The position numbers were made by a program, and so were the translations under genes. A model generated the notes under the pieces. That model worked only from the letters and a program-made list of their open reading frames with translations. It did no database searches and had not been told where the DNA came from. DNA of 30,493 nt, taken from the NCBI GenBank assembly GCA_014729015.1, contig WJKR01000022.1:1-30493 (forward strand), given 5' to 3'. This DNA is from Candidatus Woesearchaeota archaeon (GTDB taxonomy: Archaea; Nanobdellota; Nanobdellia; Woesearchaeales; WJKR01). This document shows positions 7,651-15,321 of the stretch, piece by piece (position 1 is the first letter of the stretch; each line of letters begins with the position of its first letter).

Positions 7651-9269
7651 GGAGGATTTGCTTCTCGTTGCTCGTCCTCGTGCTGCTCATCACGGGGTGT
7701 GGTGATCGGCAACAGCCCGTCGAGACGATCGATTATTTCCAGGGCTCTGAGGGGTTGACGATGTCGTTCTTGGAAAACAGCCCGCCGGAAAAGGTGTTCG
7801 CCGGCCAGTCGTACTTGGTGTCGGTCATGGTGGAGAACAACGGCGCGTTCACCCTGCCGAATTATGACGGCGTGATCGGTGCGCCTTCGGAGTCGTTGTA
7901 CGGCACGCTCACCTTGATTTATGACCCGTTCTACTTCGAGGAGGACGGAGGCGCTGACCGCGCGTTGGGCAGCACGGAGAAGCGGCTGTTCTTCAACGGG
8001 AGGTCGGCGTATTGGCCTGAGGGCGAGTCGCGGTTGGTCACGGTGGGCATGCTTCACGTCAAGAACTTGACGTTCAGGACCGGCGCTGATGCACGTCTCA
8101 TGGTCAGCGCGTGCTACCCGTACGAGACGTTGTTGAGCGAGGAGGTGTGCATCGATACCGACCCGTACAACCGGGACGAGCGCGTCCAGGTGTGCGAGGC
8201 CGAGGACTTGTCGTTGCAGGATCAGGGCGCGCCTGTTGCCGTCACGAAGGTCGAGTTCGAGAGCTTGCCTGCCGGGTTGCAGAATACGTTGGTCACGGCG
8301 CAGGAGCCGTTGACCGATGCCGAGGGGAACTTCTTGGGCACACGGCTGGTGACGCGCGAGGAGGTCGTCACCTTGGTCAAGCCGGTGTTTACCGTCATCG
8401 TAAAGAACGGTGGCGGCGGCCAGGTGGTCCGTGCGCGTGAGCCTGGGTTGATGGCTTCGTGCATCAAGCAGCCGCGGGACGAGGGGTATACGAGCAATGC
8501 GGTCAAGGTCACCGGGTTGTTGGGGAACCGTGAGTTGGTGTGCAATCCTCCGATGCCGGTGTTCATCGATGACGTGGCGGAGACAGTGTGTATGGTGGAC
8601 AGCGATGATGTCATCTCGGTGGCGAGCAACTATCTGGACACCTTGCAGCTGCGCTTGTCGTACGTGTACCAGTCCCGTATCAGCGTGGATGTGGAGATCG
8701 ATGACTCCTTGCAGCAGTATGAGCCCCCGGCGTTGTTGGATTATCGTTGCAGTGATTTCCATCATGATTACGAGAGCTGCCGAGCGTTCGGCCAACAGGG
8801 CGCCGGGTTGGACGCGCTGGATTGCTATTATTGCGAGTCGACGGGTGCGTGCTTGTCCGGCGCGTCGGCGTGCTCGTCGGCGTGCGACGGGTTGTCTGGT
8901 GATGCGTATTCTCGCCGGTGCACCAGTCCTTGTCCTGCTGTTGATCCTCTGGTATCGTCATCGGTGGACGTGTTGACGCAGCGGTTGTCGGTGACGTGTT
9001 CCATGAAGGGCGATGCGCGTGATCGGCGTCGGTGCGGGTGCCAGTCGTTGGCGTACAAGGTGGTGGATGATATTGCTGCGTGCGACGACCCTGCGGGGTA
9101 TGTGTCCTTGCCGGTGAGGAGGAGTGGCGAGGGCATCCTTGGCGAGACGTCGTTGTCAGCCGAGCATTTCTTGATGGTTGACGGTGAGGCTGGCCGTTGG
9201 GCGTGCGGCCGCGGCGTGACGGCTGAGGGACGTGTGGGCGTCGATGCCGCGATGATTGTCGGTTCTTGA
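7647..9269 (+). CDS. Predicted lipoprotein 1, Cys-rich C-terminal half
   Basis: Unknown function; 540 residues. The N-terminus is a lipoprotein-type signal: MRR, a hydrophobic core, then the lipobox LITGC, so the mature protein should start with a lipid-modified C18. An N-terminal domain begins with the F-x-G-S-E-G-L pattern and a VMVENNGAFTLP strand. A second conserved region has CYPYET..(S)..VCID.DPYN....QVC followed by GAPVAVTKVE. Both regions recur in the next two genes. Unique to this copy is a C-terminal region (about 370-500) with some fifteen cysteines, including a CYYC motif. The start overlaps the upstream stop (ATGA). The likely location is the outer face of the membrane. Confidence 0.65.
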   Translation: MRRICFSLLVLVLLITGCGDRQQPVETIDYFQGSEGLTMSFLENSPPEKVFAGQSYLVSVMVENNGAFTLPNYDGVIGAPSESLYGTLTLIYDPFYFEEDGGADRALGSTEKRLFFNGRSAYWPEGESRLVTVGMLHVKNLTFRTGADARLMVSACYPYETLLSEEVCIDTDPYNRDERVQVCEAEDLSLQDQGAPVAVTKVEFESLPAGLQNTLVTAQEPLTDAEGNFLGTRLVTREEVVTLVKPVFTVIVKNGGGGQVVRAREPGLMASCIKQPRDEGYTSNAVKVTGLLGNRELVCNPPMPVFIDDVAETVCMVDSDDVISVASNYLDTLQLRLSYVYQSRISVDVEIDDSLQQYEPPALLDYRCSDFHHDYESCRAFGQQGAGLDALDCYYCESTGACLSGASACSSACDGLSGDAYSRRCTSPCPAVDPLVSSSVDVLTQRLSVTCSMKGDARDRRRCGCQSLAYKVVDDIAACDDPAGYVSLPVRRSGEGILGETSLSAEHFLMVDGEAGRWACGRGVTAEGRVGVDAAMIVGS

Positions 9270-9280
9270 AAAGCCATAAC

Positions 9281-9288
9281 ATTTAAAT
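9281..9288 (+). promoter_or_regulatory. Archaeal TATA box of the second lipoprotein gene
   Basis: ATTTAAAT lies 12 nt after the previous stop. Its centre is about 23-29 nt before the ATG codons at 9307 and 9313, which argues for one of these starts rather than the more upstream TTG at 9295. Confidence 0.65.
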
Positions 9289-9306
9289 AGTGGCTTGCGT
9301 AGGGTG

Positions 9307-10602
9307 ATGCTTATGAGGAAAGGATTCCTCCTCGTGGTATGTGTGCTCGTCTTGTTGAGCGTTGCTGGTTGCGGTAGGTTCCACCCTGTGGACCAGAACC
9401 CTGAGCACCAGCAGTATTATCGTGGGAACGAGGGCGTGATCATGCGGTTCATGCCGGGCACGCCGCCGCCGCGGTTCTTCTACTACGCGAACAGCCCTGA
9501 TGCGAGTGATAACCAGTTCGATATCAGCGTCGAGGTGCATAACGAGGGCGCTTCTGACACTATCGGGGCGTTGTACATCTCCGGGTTCAGCCCTGACCTC
9601 TTGGAAATCGAGCACATGCCGATGGAGCGGAAGACGATAAGCGATTGCATCTTCGATTTTGATTCGTTCAAGAGCGGCGACATTAGCATGTTGTTCATCT
9701 GCGGGGGTGGGGAGGTGCAGTTCAGCAATCCTAGCAATTGGAACATGCGCATCAGTGACATCGGCAGTATATTGAACATTGAGGGTTTGGAGGGTTGGGA
9801 GGAGGTCGCCGCCGGCTTGCAGGACGGCACGTGGCACCTCAACCTCGGCTGGGACCAGTGGGGGAGCCTGGACGTGCTGAATCACGGGCGAGCATTAATC
9901 CTTGCGTTGAGCTCCCTGGACTTCACGCGCTATAATGGATTCCCGTTCAACGACCAGGAGCGCATGGGTACGGGTACCGGCGTCCTTCGCGGTGACAATT
10001 ACTTCTTCCCTGGCGGCGAGCACACCTATCAGACGTTCGTCGCCCATGTCGGCCATCAGTGGCCACCTGGTCTGGACGAGGCTCGGGTGAACTTCATCGT
10101 CACGTCTTGCTACGCGTACGCGACGTACGCCGCTCCGCTTGTCTGCATCGATCCTGCGCCGTATGATGAGACGCGGAAGGTGTGCACGCCGCATGAATAC
10201 TCGTGGAGCGGGAGCCAAGGCTCGCCGGTGGCGGTCACGAACTTGAAGCAGGACCCGACGCCGACCAGCGTGTACTTGACGTTCACCGTGCGCAATGTCG
10301 GGACCGGAAATGTTATTAACCCTGGCTACTTAGAGCGGTGCAGCCCGTACTTCGACGGCCGGTTCGACCAGCGGCACAAGGACGTAGTGTACATCGGCGA
10401 CATCAGGATCGGCAGGGACCGGTTGACGTGTACACCCGGCTATGAGGTCAGGTTGATGGACGGTGTCGGCACGTTTACGTGCGAGTACAAGCATAAGTAC
10501 GCGACGGCGAAGACCGCGTATGAGACCCCTGTGGTCGTGGAATTGTGGTATGGGTATCAGGATCACATTCAGACGAGCATGCTGATTAAGCGTGTGGTAT
10601 GA
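9307..10602 (+). CDS. Predicted lipoprotein 2 (paralogue of the flanking lipoproteins)
   Basis: Unknown function; 431 residues from the ATG at 9307. A leaderless start at 9307 or at the second ATG, 9313, fits the TATA box spacing. A basic tip, hydrophobic core and the lipobox SVAGC mark a lipoprotein. The start of the mature protein repeats the family pattern (YYRGNEGVIMRF, then SVEVHNEG and an SGFSPDLLEI strand). The second family signature, SCYAYATYAAPLVCIDPAPY...KVC, and SGSQGSPVAVTNLK follow at about residues 265-315. This copy has an insertion of about 130 residues in its first half compared with lipoprotein 3. The C-terminus looks like one more Ig-like beta-domain. Its neighbours suggest it acts in one surface assembly with its paralogues. 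Confidence 0.65.
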   Translation: MLMRKGFLLVVCVLVLLSVAGCGRFHPVDQNPEHQQYYRGNEGVIMRFMPGTPPPRFFYYANSPDASDNQFDISVEVHNEGASDTIGALYISGFSPDLLEIEHMPMERKTISDCIFDFDSFKSGDISMLFICGGGEVQFSNPSNWNMRISDIGSILNIEGLEGWEEVAAGLQDGTWHLNLGWDQWGSLDVLNHGRALILALSSLDFTRYNGFPFNDQERMGTGTGVLRGDNYFFPGGEHTYQTFVAHVGHQWPPGLDEARVNFIVTSCYAYATYAAPLVCIDPAPYDETRKVCTPHEYSWSGSQGSPVAVTNLKQDPTPTSVYLTFTVRNVGTGNVINPGYLERCSPYFDGRFDQRHKDVVYIGDIRIGRDRLTCTPGYEVRLMDGVGTFTCEYKHKYATAKTAYETPVVVELWYGYQDHIQTSMLIKRVV

Positions 10603-10604
10603 TT

Positions 10605-10610
10605 GGAGGT
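10605..10610 (+). promoter_or_regulatory. Strong Shine-Dalgarno site of lipoprotein 3
   Basis: GGAGGT sits 5 nt before the ATG at 10616 and 8 nt before the ATG at 10619. The 13-nt gap after the upstream stop has no room for a promoter, so this gene is read from the upstream transcript, unlike its leaderless neighbours. Confidence 0.7.
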
Positions 10611-10615
10611 AATGC

Positions 10616-11617
10616 ATGATGAAAGCGTATATTGTTGCATTGGCCCTCGTGGGCTTATTGGTATTGAGCGGTTGCTCAGATGGAGGCGATGAGACCGCGA
10701 GTAATTGGGACACGTTTATCGGCGGCACGCAGGGAGTGTCGTTGCGGTTCGAGACCGAGGCGCCGCCGACTGAGGTGAACGTGGGCGATCAGTTCAACGC
10801 AGTGGTCATCTTGGAGAACCAGGGCGAGTACACCGTGCCTGCGGGTGAGTACAAGGTGCGGTTGAAGGGTTTCAGCCCTGCCGAGTTCAGCACGACGAGC
10901 GACGCGTTGGAGTGGACCACCGCTGAGAGCGATGCTGATGGCGAGGTGTTGCAGGGGAGCGAGATGAACCCTGACACGGGCGAGACGATCGAGCCGTACC
11001 CGGTGTACGTCACGTTGCCGCATGATGGCATGTTGGTCTATACCGGCAGCATCGCCGGCAACACGCCGTTCCCGTTCTTGGCAGAGTTGTGCTACCGGTA
11101 TGAGACGACGGCGAACGCGAAGCTGTGCATCAAGGATGACTTGACCAAGGCGTCGGATACCAAGGTGTGCACGATTAGCGGCGCGCAGGACATCACGAGC
11201 AGCGGTGCGCCGGTGCAGATCACCGCTTTCAAGGAGTTCAGCGGCGGCAAGGATGCGGTGCGGTTCAGCTTTACTATTATTGCTGCGAGCACGGGCGGCG
11301 AGGTCAGCATCAAGGATGAGGACACGCCCGCCAGCTGTGGCAAGAGCCGTAATGACCAGGACAAGTTGTTCGTGACCGTGGAGACGGGCATCCCCGGCTT
11401 GCAGTGCAACGGGTTCATCAGCGGTCCGGAAGATAGTGACGATGACTCCTTTGAGGAGGGCTACATCAAGCTGTCCGGCGGCAGCCGCCAGGTCACGTGC
11501 ACCCAGAACGTCGATGAGGACTTGAAGGGCGATTACGTGAAGATCGTGACCATCACCGCTGCATACGATTATGAGCAGTCGGTGAGCAGCAACGTGTTGG
11601 TCAAGCAGATCAGCTGA
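10616..11617 (+). CDS. Predicted lipoprotein 3 (shortest paralogue)
   Basis: Unknown function; 333 residues, the minimal version of the family. The signal peptide ends in the lipobox LVLSGC. The mature part starts with WDTFIGGTQGVSLRF and VVILENQGEYTVPAGEY, followed by KGFSPAEF. The signature LCYRYETTANAKLCIKDD...KVC and then SSGAPVQITAFKEF lie at about residues 160-210. The C-terminal 120 residues look like an Ig-like beta-domain with four cysteines. The product is acidic, as expected for a secreted protein. Codon 1 could be the ATG at 10616 or 10619; the spacing to GGAGGT slightly favours 10619. It is probably co-transcribed with lipoprotein 2. Confidence 0.65.
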   Translation: MMKAYIVALALVGLLVLSGCSDGGDETASNWDTFIGGTQGVSLRFETEAPPTEVNVGDQFNAVVILENQGEYTVPAGEYKVRLKGFSPAEFSTTSDALEWTTAESDADGEVLQGSEMNPDTGETIEPYPVYVTLPHDGMLVYTGSIAGNTPFPFLAELCYRYETTANAKLCIKDDLTKASDTKVCTISGAQDITSSGAPVQITAFKEFSGGKDAVRFSFTIIAASTGGEVSIKDEDTPASCGKSRNDQDKLFVTVETGIPGLQCNGFISGPEDSDDDSFEEGYIKLSGGSRQVTCTQNVDEDLKGDYVKIVTITAAYDYEQSVSSNVLVKQIS

Positions 11618-11624
11618 AGGGAAA

Positions 11625-11635
11625 CCTTTTTATTT
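11625..11635 (+). promoter_or_regulatory. Probable archaeal TATA box of the HD-domain gene, in a T-rich stretch
   Basis: CCTTTTTATTT is centred about 27 nt before the ATG at 11658. The following run of T tracts could also terminate the lipoprotein transcript, since archaeal RNA polymerase stops at T-rich tracts. Confidence 0.5.
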
Positions 11636-11657
11636 CTTTTCTTCTCCATTTTTCTTC

Positions 11658-12224
11658 ATGGTTGACATCGATGCCTTGTTGGTGCCGTACAAGGCGAAGT
11701 TGGTCGAGCGTGTGGGCAGGACTGGTGATCGTCACGAGTCGATGGCTGAGCACGTGTTCTCGTCGTTGTTGCTTGCCCGTACGTTGGAGAAGAGGATCAA
11801 TAGGAAACTGGATGTGCATCGTGCGGAATCGTTGATCTTGTATCATGACTTGGTGGAGATCAAGTCCGGCGATGCCTTCGTCCTTGATGATGAGGCACGG
11901 GCGGGGAAGGTTGAGCGGGAGAAGGAGGCGGTGCAGGAATTAGCGAAGGAGTTGCCTGCCGAGATCCGTGATGAGGTCTTGTCTTGTTTTGGAGAATACG
12001 TTGCTAATGAGAGTTGGGAGGCCAAGTTCGCGCACGCTGTTGATGCTTTGGATCCCATCCTGCACAGTTTTGAGGATCATCCTGCGTGGAAGAAGTATGG
12101 GTTCACGGTCGCGAAGCTGCGTGAGAAAAAACTTGCTGCTATTGAGCCATTCCCCGAATTAGTTGAACTCTTCGAAGAGTTGATCAGGATTCAGGAAGAG
12201 AGAGGGGTTATTCCTGACAAATAA
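11658..12224 (+). CDS. HD-domain phosphohydrolase (YfbR/HDDC2-like 5'-deoxynucleotidase)
   Basis: A 188-residue metal-dependent phosphohydrolase. The HD motif residues are all present: H32 (SMAEHVF), H63-D64 (LYHDLVEI), with E67 next to it, and D129 (HAVDALDPIL). This spacing and the HD-x-x-E form are typical of the YfbR/HDDC2 group, which removes phosphate from deoxynucleoside 5'-monophosphates. A nucleotide-pool role is therefore likely, though the exact substrate cannot be read from the sequence. The start at 11658 agrees with the TATA-like element 27 nt upstream. The 3' end overlaps the convergent RFC gene by 17 nt, a sign of tight packing. Confidence 0.8.
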   Translation: MVDIDALLVPYKAKLVERVGRTGDRHESMAEHVFSSLLLARTLEKRINRKLDVHRAESLILYHDLVEIKSGDAFVLDDEARAGKVEREKEAVQELAKELPAEIRDEVLSCFGEYVANESWEAKFAHAVDALDPILHSFEDHPAWKKYGFTVAKLREKKLAAIEPFPELVELFEELIRIQEERGVIPDK

Positions 12225-13170
12225 GGATGAACGTCGCTAATAACGATTCGAGCTGGATGAACTCGTCCGCTCCTTCGATCATCCTGAATTCTATCTCGCC
12301 GCACGCCTTGCTCATCTCGAGCTTTTTCCGGTCGTCGAGCTCGAGTTTCCACACCGCTTGCTGCAACTGTTTGATGATGTCCAGCCCTGCGAGTCCGTAG
12401 TTGAGCATGGTTTTCAACAATAGTCTTTTTGCTTCGTTGAAGTTGTTGTTGACGCAGTGTTCCAGTATCGTCTTGACTTCTCCTGGTCGCGCATAGCTCG
12501 CGATGGAGTAGATGAGTTTGTTGTTGATGTCCTTGCTGATTGCCGCGCTTGCTTGCAAGACGTTTTCTAAACGTCGTACGTCTCCGCCTGACACGTCGAA
12601 CAATGCTTTTTTTGCTTCACCACCTATTTTCAATGATTCTTTCTTGCTGATGATGTCGATGATGTCGATGATGTCTTTTTGTTCGAGTGGTTTGAACCGG
12701 AAGATGGTGCACCTGCTTTGTATCGGGTCGATGATCTTGCTGCTGTAGTTGCAAGACAGGATGAACCTGCAGGTCTGCGTGTAGTTCTCCATCGTCCGCC
12801 GCAATGCTTGTTGGGCTTCCTTGGTGAGCGCATCGCATTCGTCCAAGTAGATTATCTTGAAAGGCACGTTGCCCAATGCTCTCGTCCGCGCGAAGTCTTT
12901 GACCTTGTTCCTGACGACGTCGATGCCTCGCTCGTCTGACGCGTTCAACTCAAGAAAGTTCTCTCGCCACTCGTCGCCGAACAACGTCCTGGCCACAACG
13001 AGTGACAAGGTCGTCTTGCCGATGCCTGCCGGCCCTGCGAAGAGGAGGTGCGGCATGTTCTTCTGCTTGACGAAGGCCTCTACGCGTCTGACAATCTCTT
13101 GCTGTCCCTTGACTTCCGAGAAGGTTTTCGGCCGGAACTTCTCTGTCCAGATGGCCATTTCCTCACCCAT
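12208..13170 (-). CDS. rfcS: Replication factor C small subunit
   Basis: A clamp-loader AAA+ ATPase that opens and loads the PCNA sliding clamp at primer-template junctions; 320 residues, the usual length for archaeal RfcS. Motifs: N-terminal WTEKFRPKTF (RFC box II), Walker A GPAGIGKT (46-53), the NASDERGI box, Walker B LDECD (109-113; DECD where DEAD/DEAS is usual), sensor 1 in ILSCNYSSKII and the arginine finger motif SRC (152-154). A C-terminal helical collar domain follows. There is no intein. The ATG at 13170 lies 27 nt from the TATA box and fits a leaderless start; ATG 13158, preceded by GGTGAGG, is an alternative. The large subunit is not in the window. Confidence 0.95.
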   Translation of the reverse strand: MGEEMAIWTEKFRPKTFSEVKGQQEIVRRVEAFVKQKNMPHLLFAGPAGIGKTTLSLVVARTLFGDEWRENFLELNASDERGIDVVRNKVKDFARTRALGNVPFKIIYLDECDALTKEAQQALRRTMENYTQTCRFILSCNYSSKIIDPIQSRCTIFRFKPLEQKDIIDIIDIISKKESLKIGGEAKKALFDVSGGDVRRLENVLQASAAISKDINNKLIYSIASYARPGEVKTILEHCVNNNFNEAKRLLLKTMLNYGLAGLDIIKQLQQAVWKLELDDRKKLEMSKACGEIEFRMIEGADEFIQLESLLATFILICQE

Positions 13171-13193
13171 GGGAAGAGAGAAAAAAGACGTTG

Positions 13194-13200
13194 TTTATAA
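13194..13200 (-). promoter_or_regulatory. Archaeal TATA box of rfcS
   Basis: Read on the minus strand, CCTTATAAACA is centred 27 nt before the ATG at 13170. It lies just before the end of the upstream gene (stop at 13209). Confidence 0.7.
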
Positions 13201-13208
13201 GGGTTTGG

Positions 13209-13670
13209 TCAGATAACCTCTGCCTTGGTAATGCGGAATTGCAGGCCGTTGTCTTCGTTGTAAAGATCGAGGATCCTCTGGACATCTCGTTCCTGCAACA
13301 TATCATGGGTGATATATGTCCCTCTTCCAGGACTGGGGAAATGAATAACAGGAACACCTGATGCACCGACCTTTTTCTGATGAACATACAGCAGCGTCGT
13401 ATCCAATCCTGGCATAACTGTTTTTAGGTGGTCAGGGAGTTCTCCTGGCGGCGCTGTCAGGGTTAGCTGATAATTCTGATCGACCATCGGCCCAATAGCA
13501 GCATCGCCTTGTATGAGATTGTAAGGAAGAATCATACGATTTTCCCTATTAAGTAAGAGGATATTGCCTGTATCATAGGGCAAGCCGTGCTTTTTGATTT
13601 CTTTGTCTGTGATCATCAGTGCATGATGCGCTAGAAAAAATAAATCAATTGTTTCTTCGGATTCCGGCAT
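13209..13670 (-). CDS. Hypothetical protein, 153 residues
   Basis: Not recognised. It is a soluble, mixed alpha/beta protein without a signal peptide or membrane helix. Visible features are an N-terminal acidic tip, the segment LFFLAHHALMITDKEIKK, a hydrophobic LLLNRENRMILPYN and a central proline-rich APPGELPDH. It has no cysteines and no catalytic motif that I know. The start at 13670 has AGGTGGT about 7 nt upstream and a TATA box at 13704-13713, giving a short leader of about 12 nt. It lies between rfcS and the PRC-barrel gene, each with its own promoter, so an operon function is not implied. Real coding status is well supported by length, promoter and start. Confidence 0.65.
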   Translation of the reverse strand: MPESEETIDLFFLAHHALMITDKEIKKHGLPYDTGNILLLNRENRMILPYNLIQGDAAIGPMVDQNYQLTLTAPPGELPDHLKTVMPGLDTTLLYVHQKKVGASGVPVIHFPSPGRGTYITHDMLQERDVQRILDLYNEDNGLQFRITKAEVI

Positions 13671-13703
13671 TGTGCTACCACCTGCGAGAGAGGAAAAGCT
13701 ACC

Positions 13704-13713
13704 GGTATATAAC
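13704..13713 (-). promoter_or_regulatory. Archaeal TATA box of the 153-residue gene
   Basis: GTTATATACC on the minus strand is centred about 39 nt before the ATG, leaving a leader of about 12 nt with the AGGTGGT ribosome binding site. Confidence 0.6.
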
Positions 13714-13732
13714 TTTTATCAAAAAATAATGT

Positions 13733-13996
13733 TCATACGATGTCTTCTTCCGCCACGACGAGGAAGTCTCCCATGGCTATCATGGCGGAGAACGGTATCA
13801 GCGGCTCGCCTTCCTTGGTCTTTTCCAGTTCGAGCTTCTTCGCGTATTGGGTGGGGTTGACGAGGATGATGTGGATGAGCTCACCGGAACCGGTTTCGAA
13901 CACGAGGTCGCCTACTTCTCCGAATCGCTTGCCTGTTTTTGAGACGACGGTCTTGCCGATGAGTTGCTTGGAGAATTTTTTTTCCTCTTCTGTCAT
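13733..13996 (-). CDS. PRC-barrel domain protein
   Basis: A small PRC-barrel protein of 87 residues. The pattern LIGKTVVSKTGKRFGEVGDL, then the strand VFETGSGELIHIILV and a final strand pair (PFSAMIAMGDFLVVAEED), is typical of this beta-barrel fold. I chose the ATG at 13996 because a GGTGGT site lies a few nt upstream and the longer version adds a basic, non-homologous leader. PRC-barrel proteins serve many roles (RNA processing, photosynthetic reaction centre, and in Haloferax the CdpB proteins act with SepF in FtsZ-based division). A division role is possible here but not shown by the sequence. Confidence 0.8.
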   Translation of the reverse strand: MTEEEKKFSKQLIGKTVVSKTGKRFGEVGDLVFETGSGELIHIILVNPTQYAKKLELEKTKEGEPLIPFSAMIAMGDFLVVAEEDIV

Positions 13997-14048
13997 GGAA
14001 CCACCACCGAGCTGTTGATAATAATGTTTTCTGATGAGCACCGCCTGG

Positions 14049-14056
14049 TATTTAAA
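14049..14056 (-). promoter_or_regulatory. Archaeal TATA box of the PRC-barrel gene
   Basis: CCTTTAAATACC on the minus strand predicts a start site at about 14026, 30 nt before the ATG at 13996. Confidence 0.55.
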
Positions 14057-14109
14057 GGTTTCGTTATTGCCCAGGGAGGAAAACAGTCTCGTCGGGCGCA
14101 AGACGTCGT

Positions 14110-14961
14110 TTAAAAGCCTTTTTCTTGGAGCTTGGCTGCCATGAACTGGTCATCGTAGCAGCGTTCCCGGTGCGGGCAGCGCTCGCACTTCTTCTGGTTA
14201 TGCACTTTTTCCGGGAGATTATGGTCGGCGAGGAGGCGCTTGAGACTGTCGAGGCGTTCTTGTGCTTGTTCTCGCAGGTCAGGGGTGAGTTCTATCTTTC
14301 GTTCCGTCTGTCCTTCCCGGTAGCCGACGACGCCTTCCTGGACGATGAGGCCTTGCTCTGCGAGGAGCATCATGGCGAGGATGAGCTCGTGCTTGTGCGT
14401 GTGCCAGACGCCTTTGTCAGGCGGGTCTTGCCTGGTGATGAGGTAGGGAACCGCTGATTGCGGATAGTTGTCGACTCGGTAGAGGTTCATCTGGATGCCG
14501 AGCTTGTCTGAGGAGAGGTTGAGGTTGAACGTGATTTTCGGTATGAGGTGCCACCATAGGTCGTTGCCGTACAACCTGTTTTTTGTCATGAAGTCGTACG
14601 TGTTCTGGATGCGCGCCTTGGTAGGTTGTTTGAGGTCTTGCCACAGCTGTTTGTGCGTGTCGATGATGCTGAGGCCTTCGCTCGCGAGTTTTTCCTTGTT
14701 GTTGATGATGGCTTCTTGGAGTGATCGTCGGTTGCTGTTGTAGTAGAGGTCGGCGACCTTCGCGTGGGGTACGGGTCCCTTGACGGCTTTGACGACGCCC
14801 GGCTCGGCGCGGTTGCTGTAGCGGAGCGCTTCGTGCAGGATCGCTCGTTTGCGGTCTGTTTTTGTCCTCGGCGGCCGCATGTCGAGGACTTCTTCGAGGA
14901 AGAGCTTGCGCTGGCAGAATAAGTACGTGGTGAGGTAGTGGACCGGTATGGTGGCGGGCAC
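14110..14961 (-). CDS. Cas4/Dna2-like PD-(D/E)xK family protein with degenerate active site
   Basis: A 283-residue protein with the frame of Cas4-type nucleases: C16 in YLTTYLFCQRKLFLEEVL near the N-terminus and C259, C262, C268 (CERCPHRERC) near the C-terminus, the four cysteines that hold a 4Fe-4S cluster in that family. H43 in KRAILHEAL fits the conserved motif-I histidine. In the central region, however, the expected G-x-x-D and E-x-K catalytic motifs are not seen; LYRVDNYP and PYLITRQDPP stand in their place. The QxxLY-like helix may be HKHELILAMMLLAEQ. It is thus a family member by architecture and possibly not a nuclease. The GTG start at 14961 is 27 nt from a TATA box. No CRISPR array or other cas gene is in the window, so it may act in DNA repair. 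Confidence 0.65.
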   Translation of the reverse strand: MPATIPVHYLTTYLFCQRKLFLEEVLDMRPPRTKTDRKRAILHEALRYSNRAEPGVVKAVKGPVPHAKVADLYYNSNRRSLQEAIINNKEKLASEGLSIIDTHKQLWQDLKQPTKARIQNTYDFMTKNRLYGNDLWWHLIPKITFNLNLSSDKLGIQMNLYRVDNYPQSAVPYLITRQDPPDKGVWHTHKHELILAMMLLAEQGLIVQEGVVGYREGQTERKIELTPDLREQAQERLDSLKRLLADHNLPEKVHNQKKCERCPHRERCYDDQFMAAKLQEKGF

Positions 14962-14983
14962 TGTGTGTTGGGGAAGTCTTGGT

Positions 14984-14993
14984 GATATTTAAT
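14984..14993 (-). promoter_or_regulatory. Archaeal TATA box of the Cas4-like gene
   Basis: ATTAAATATC on the minus strand is centred 27 nt before the GTG at 14961. It supports that GTG as a leaderless start. Confidence 0.7.
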
Positions 14994-15041
14994 GGTGCTG
15001 AAACAGCGCCTTTATAAAGAAATGATCCTGTGAAGTATCCC

Positions 15042-15113
15042 ATGGTATTTGGGGATTCGTCCAAACTAGAACGTCATCCGGGCAAGGCGAGAGGTGTCAT
15101 CGTGTTGATTTAG
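15042..15113 (+). other. Possible leaderless 23-residue ORF or small transcript
   Basis: A TATA box (CTTTATAAA, 15010-15018) on the plus strand lies 27 nt before an ATG at 15042 that opens a 23-codon frame ending in TAG. It sits in the 402-nt gap between the Cas4-like gene and tyrS, divergent from the former. There is no family similarity; a small protein, a noncoding RNA or chance are all possible. Confidence 0.25.
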
Positions 15114-15160
15114 TGGTGTATGAGAAACCTCGGTCTTCGACGCGGTAAGTGTAGATTCTT

Positions 15161-15297
15161 TCAGAAGCCGTATTTCTTGTGCGCTTGGACGAGTTCTCTC
15201 ATGATCTCATCATACGTTGTCCGGCCTCTTTTAGCTTCCCCAGCTGTTTCCAGAGGTCTCCCGAGACAGGGACTCTTTTCGTCATCAGTTGTGCCAT
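15161..15297 (-). pseudogene. Frameshifted antitoxin-like gene
   Basis: From the ATG at 15297 the frame reads a short basic beta-strand (TKRVPVSGDLWKQLGKLK) and then meets a stop after 33 codons. The -1 frame continues with TTYDEIMRELVQAHKKYGF and a stop at 15161. Together they match the small archaeal antitoxin pattern: V-x-V-S-x-x-L-W-x-x-L-x-x-L-K, then the TYDEIIRELI helix. The two parts join if one A is added to the A4 run at about 15229-15232. A TATA box at 15322-15329 lies 27 nt upstream, so this was a transcribed gene. No toxin gene follows. Loss by mutation and a base-calling error in the A run are both possible. Confidence 0.6.
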
Positions 15298-15321
15298 ATG
15301 TGCAATAAGTAACATATTGTG

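Noticed and set aside
7164..8795. 543-codon minus-strand frame opposite the membrane and lipoprotein genes
   Set aside because: It covers two real genes with signal peptides and membrane helices, has no promoter or ribosome site, and its product is His/Arg-rich without domains.
12649..12675. Three tandem copies of GATGATGTC as a repeat locus
   Set aside because: They lie inside rfcS and simply encode an I-I-D repeat within a conserved helix; no function beyond coding is needed.
14110..14961. Cas4-like gene as evidence for a CRISPR-Cas locus
   Set aside because: No repeat-spacer array and no cas1, cas2 or effector gene is present anywhere in the window; Cas4-like proteins also occur alone.
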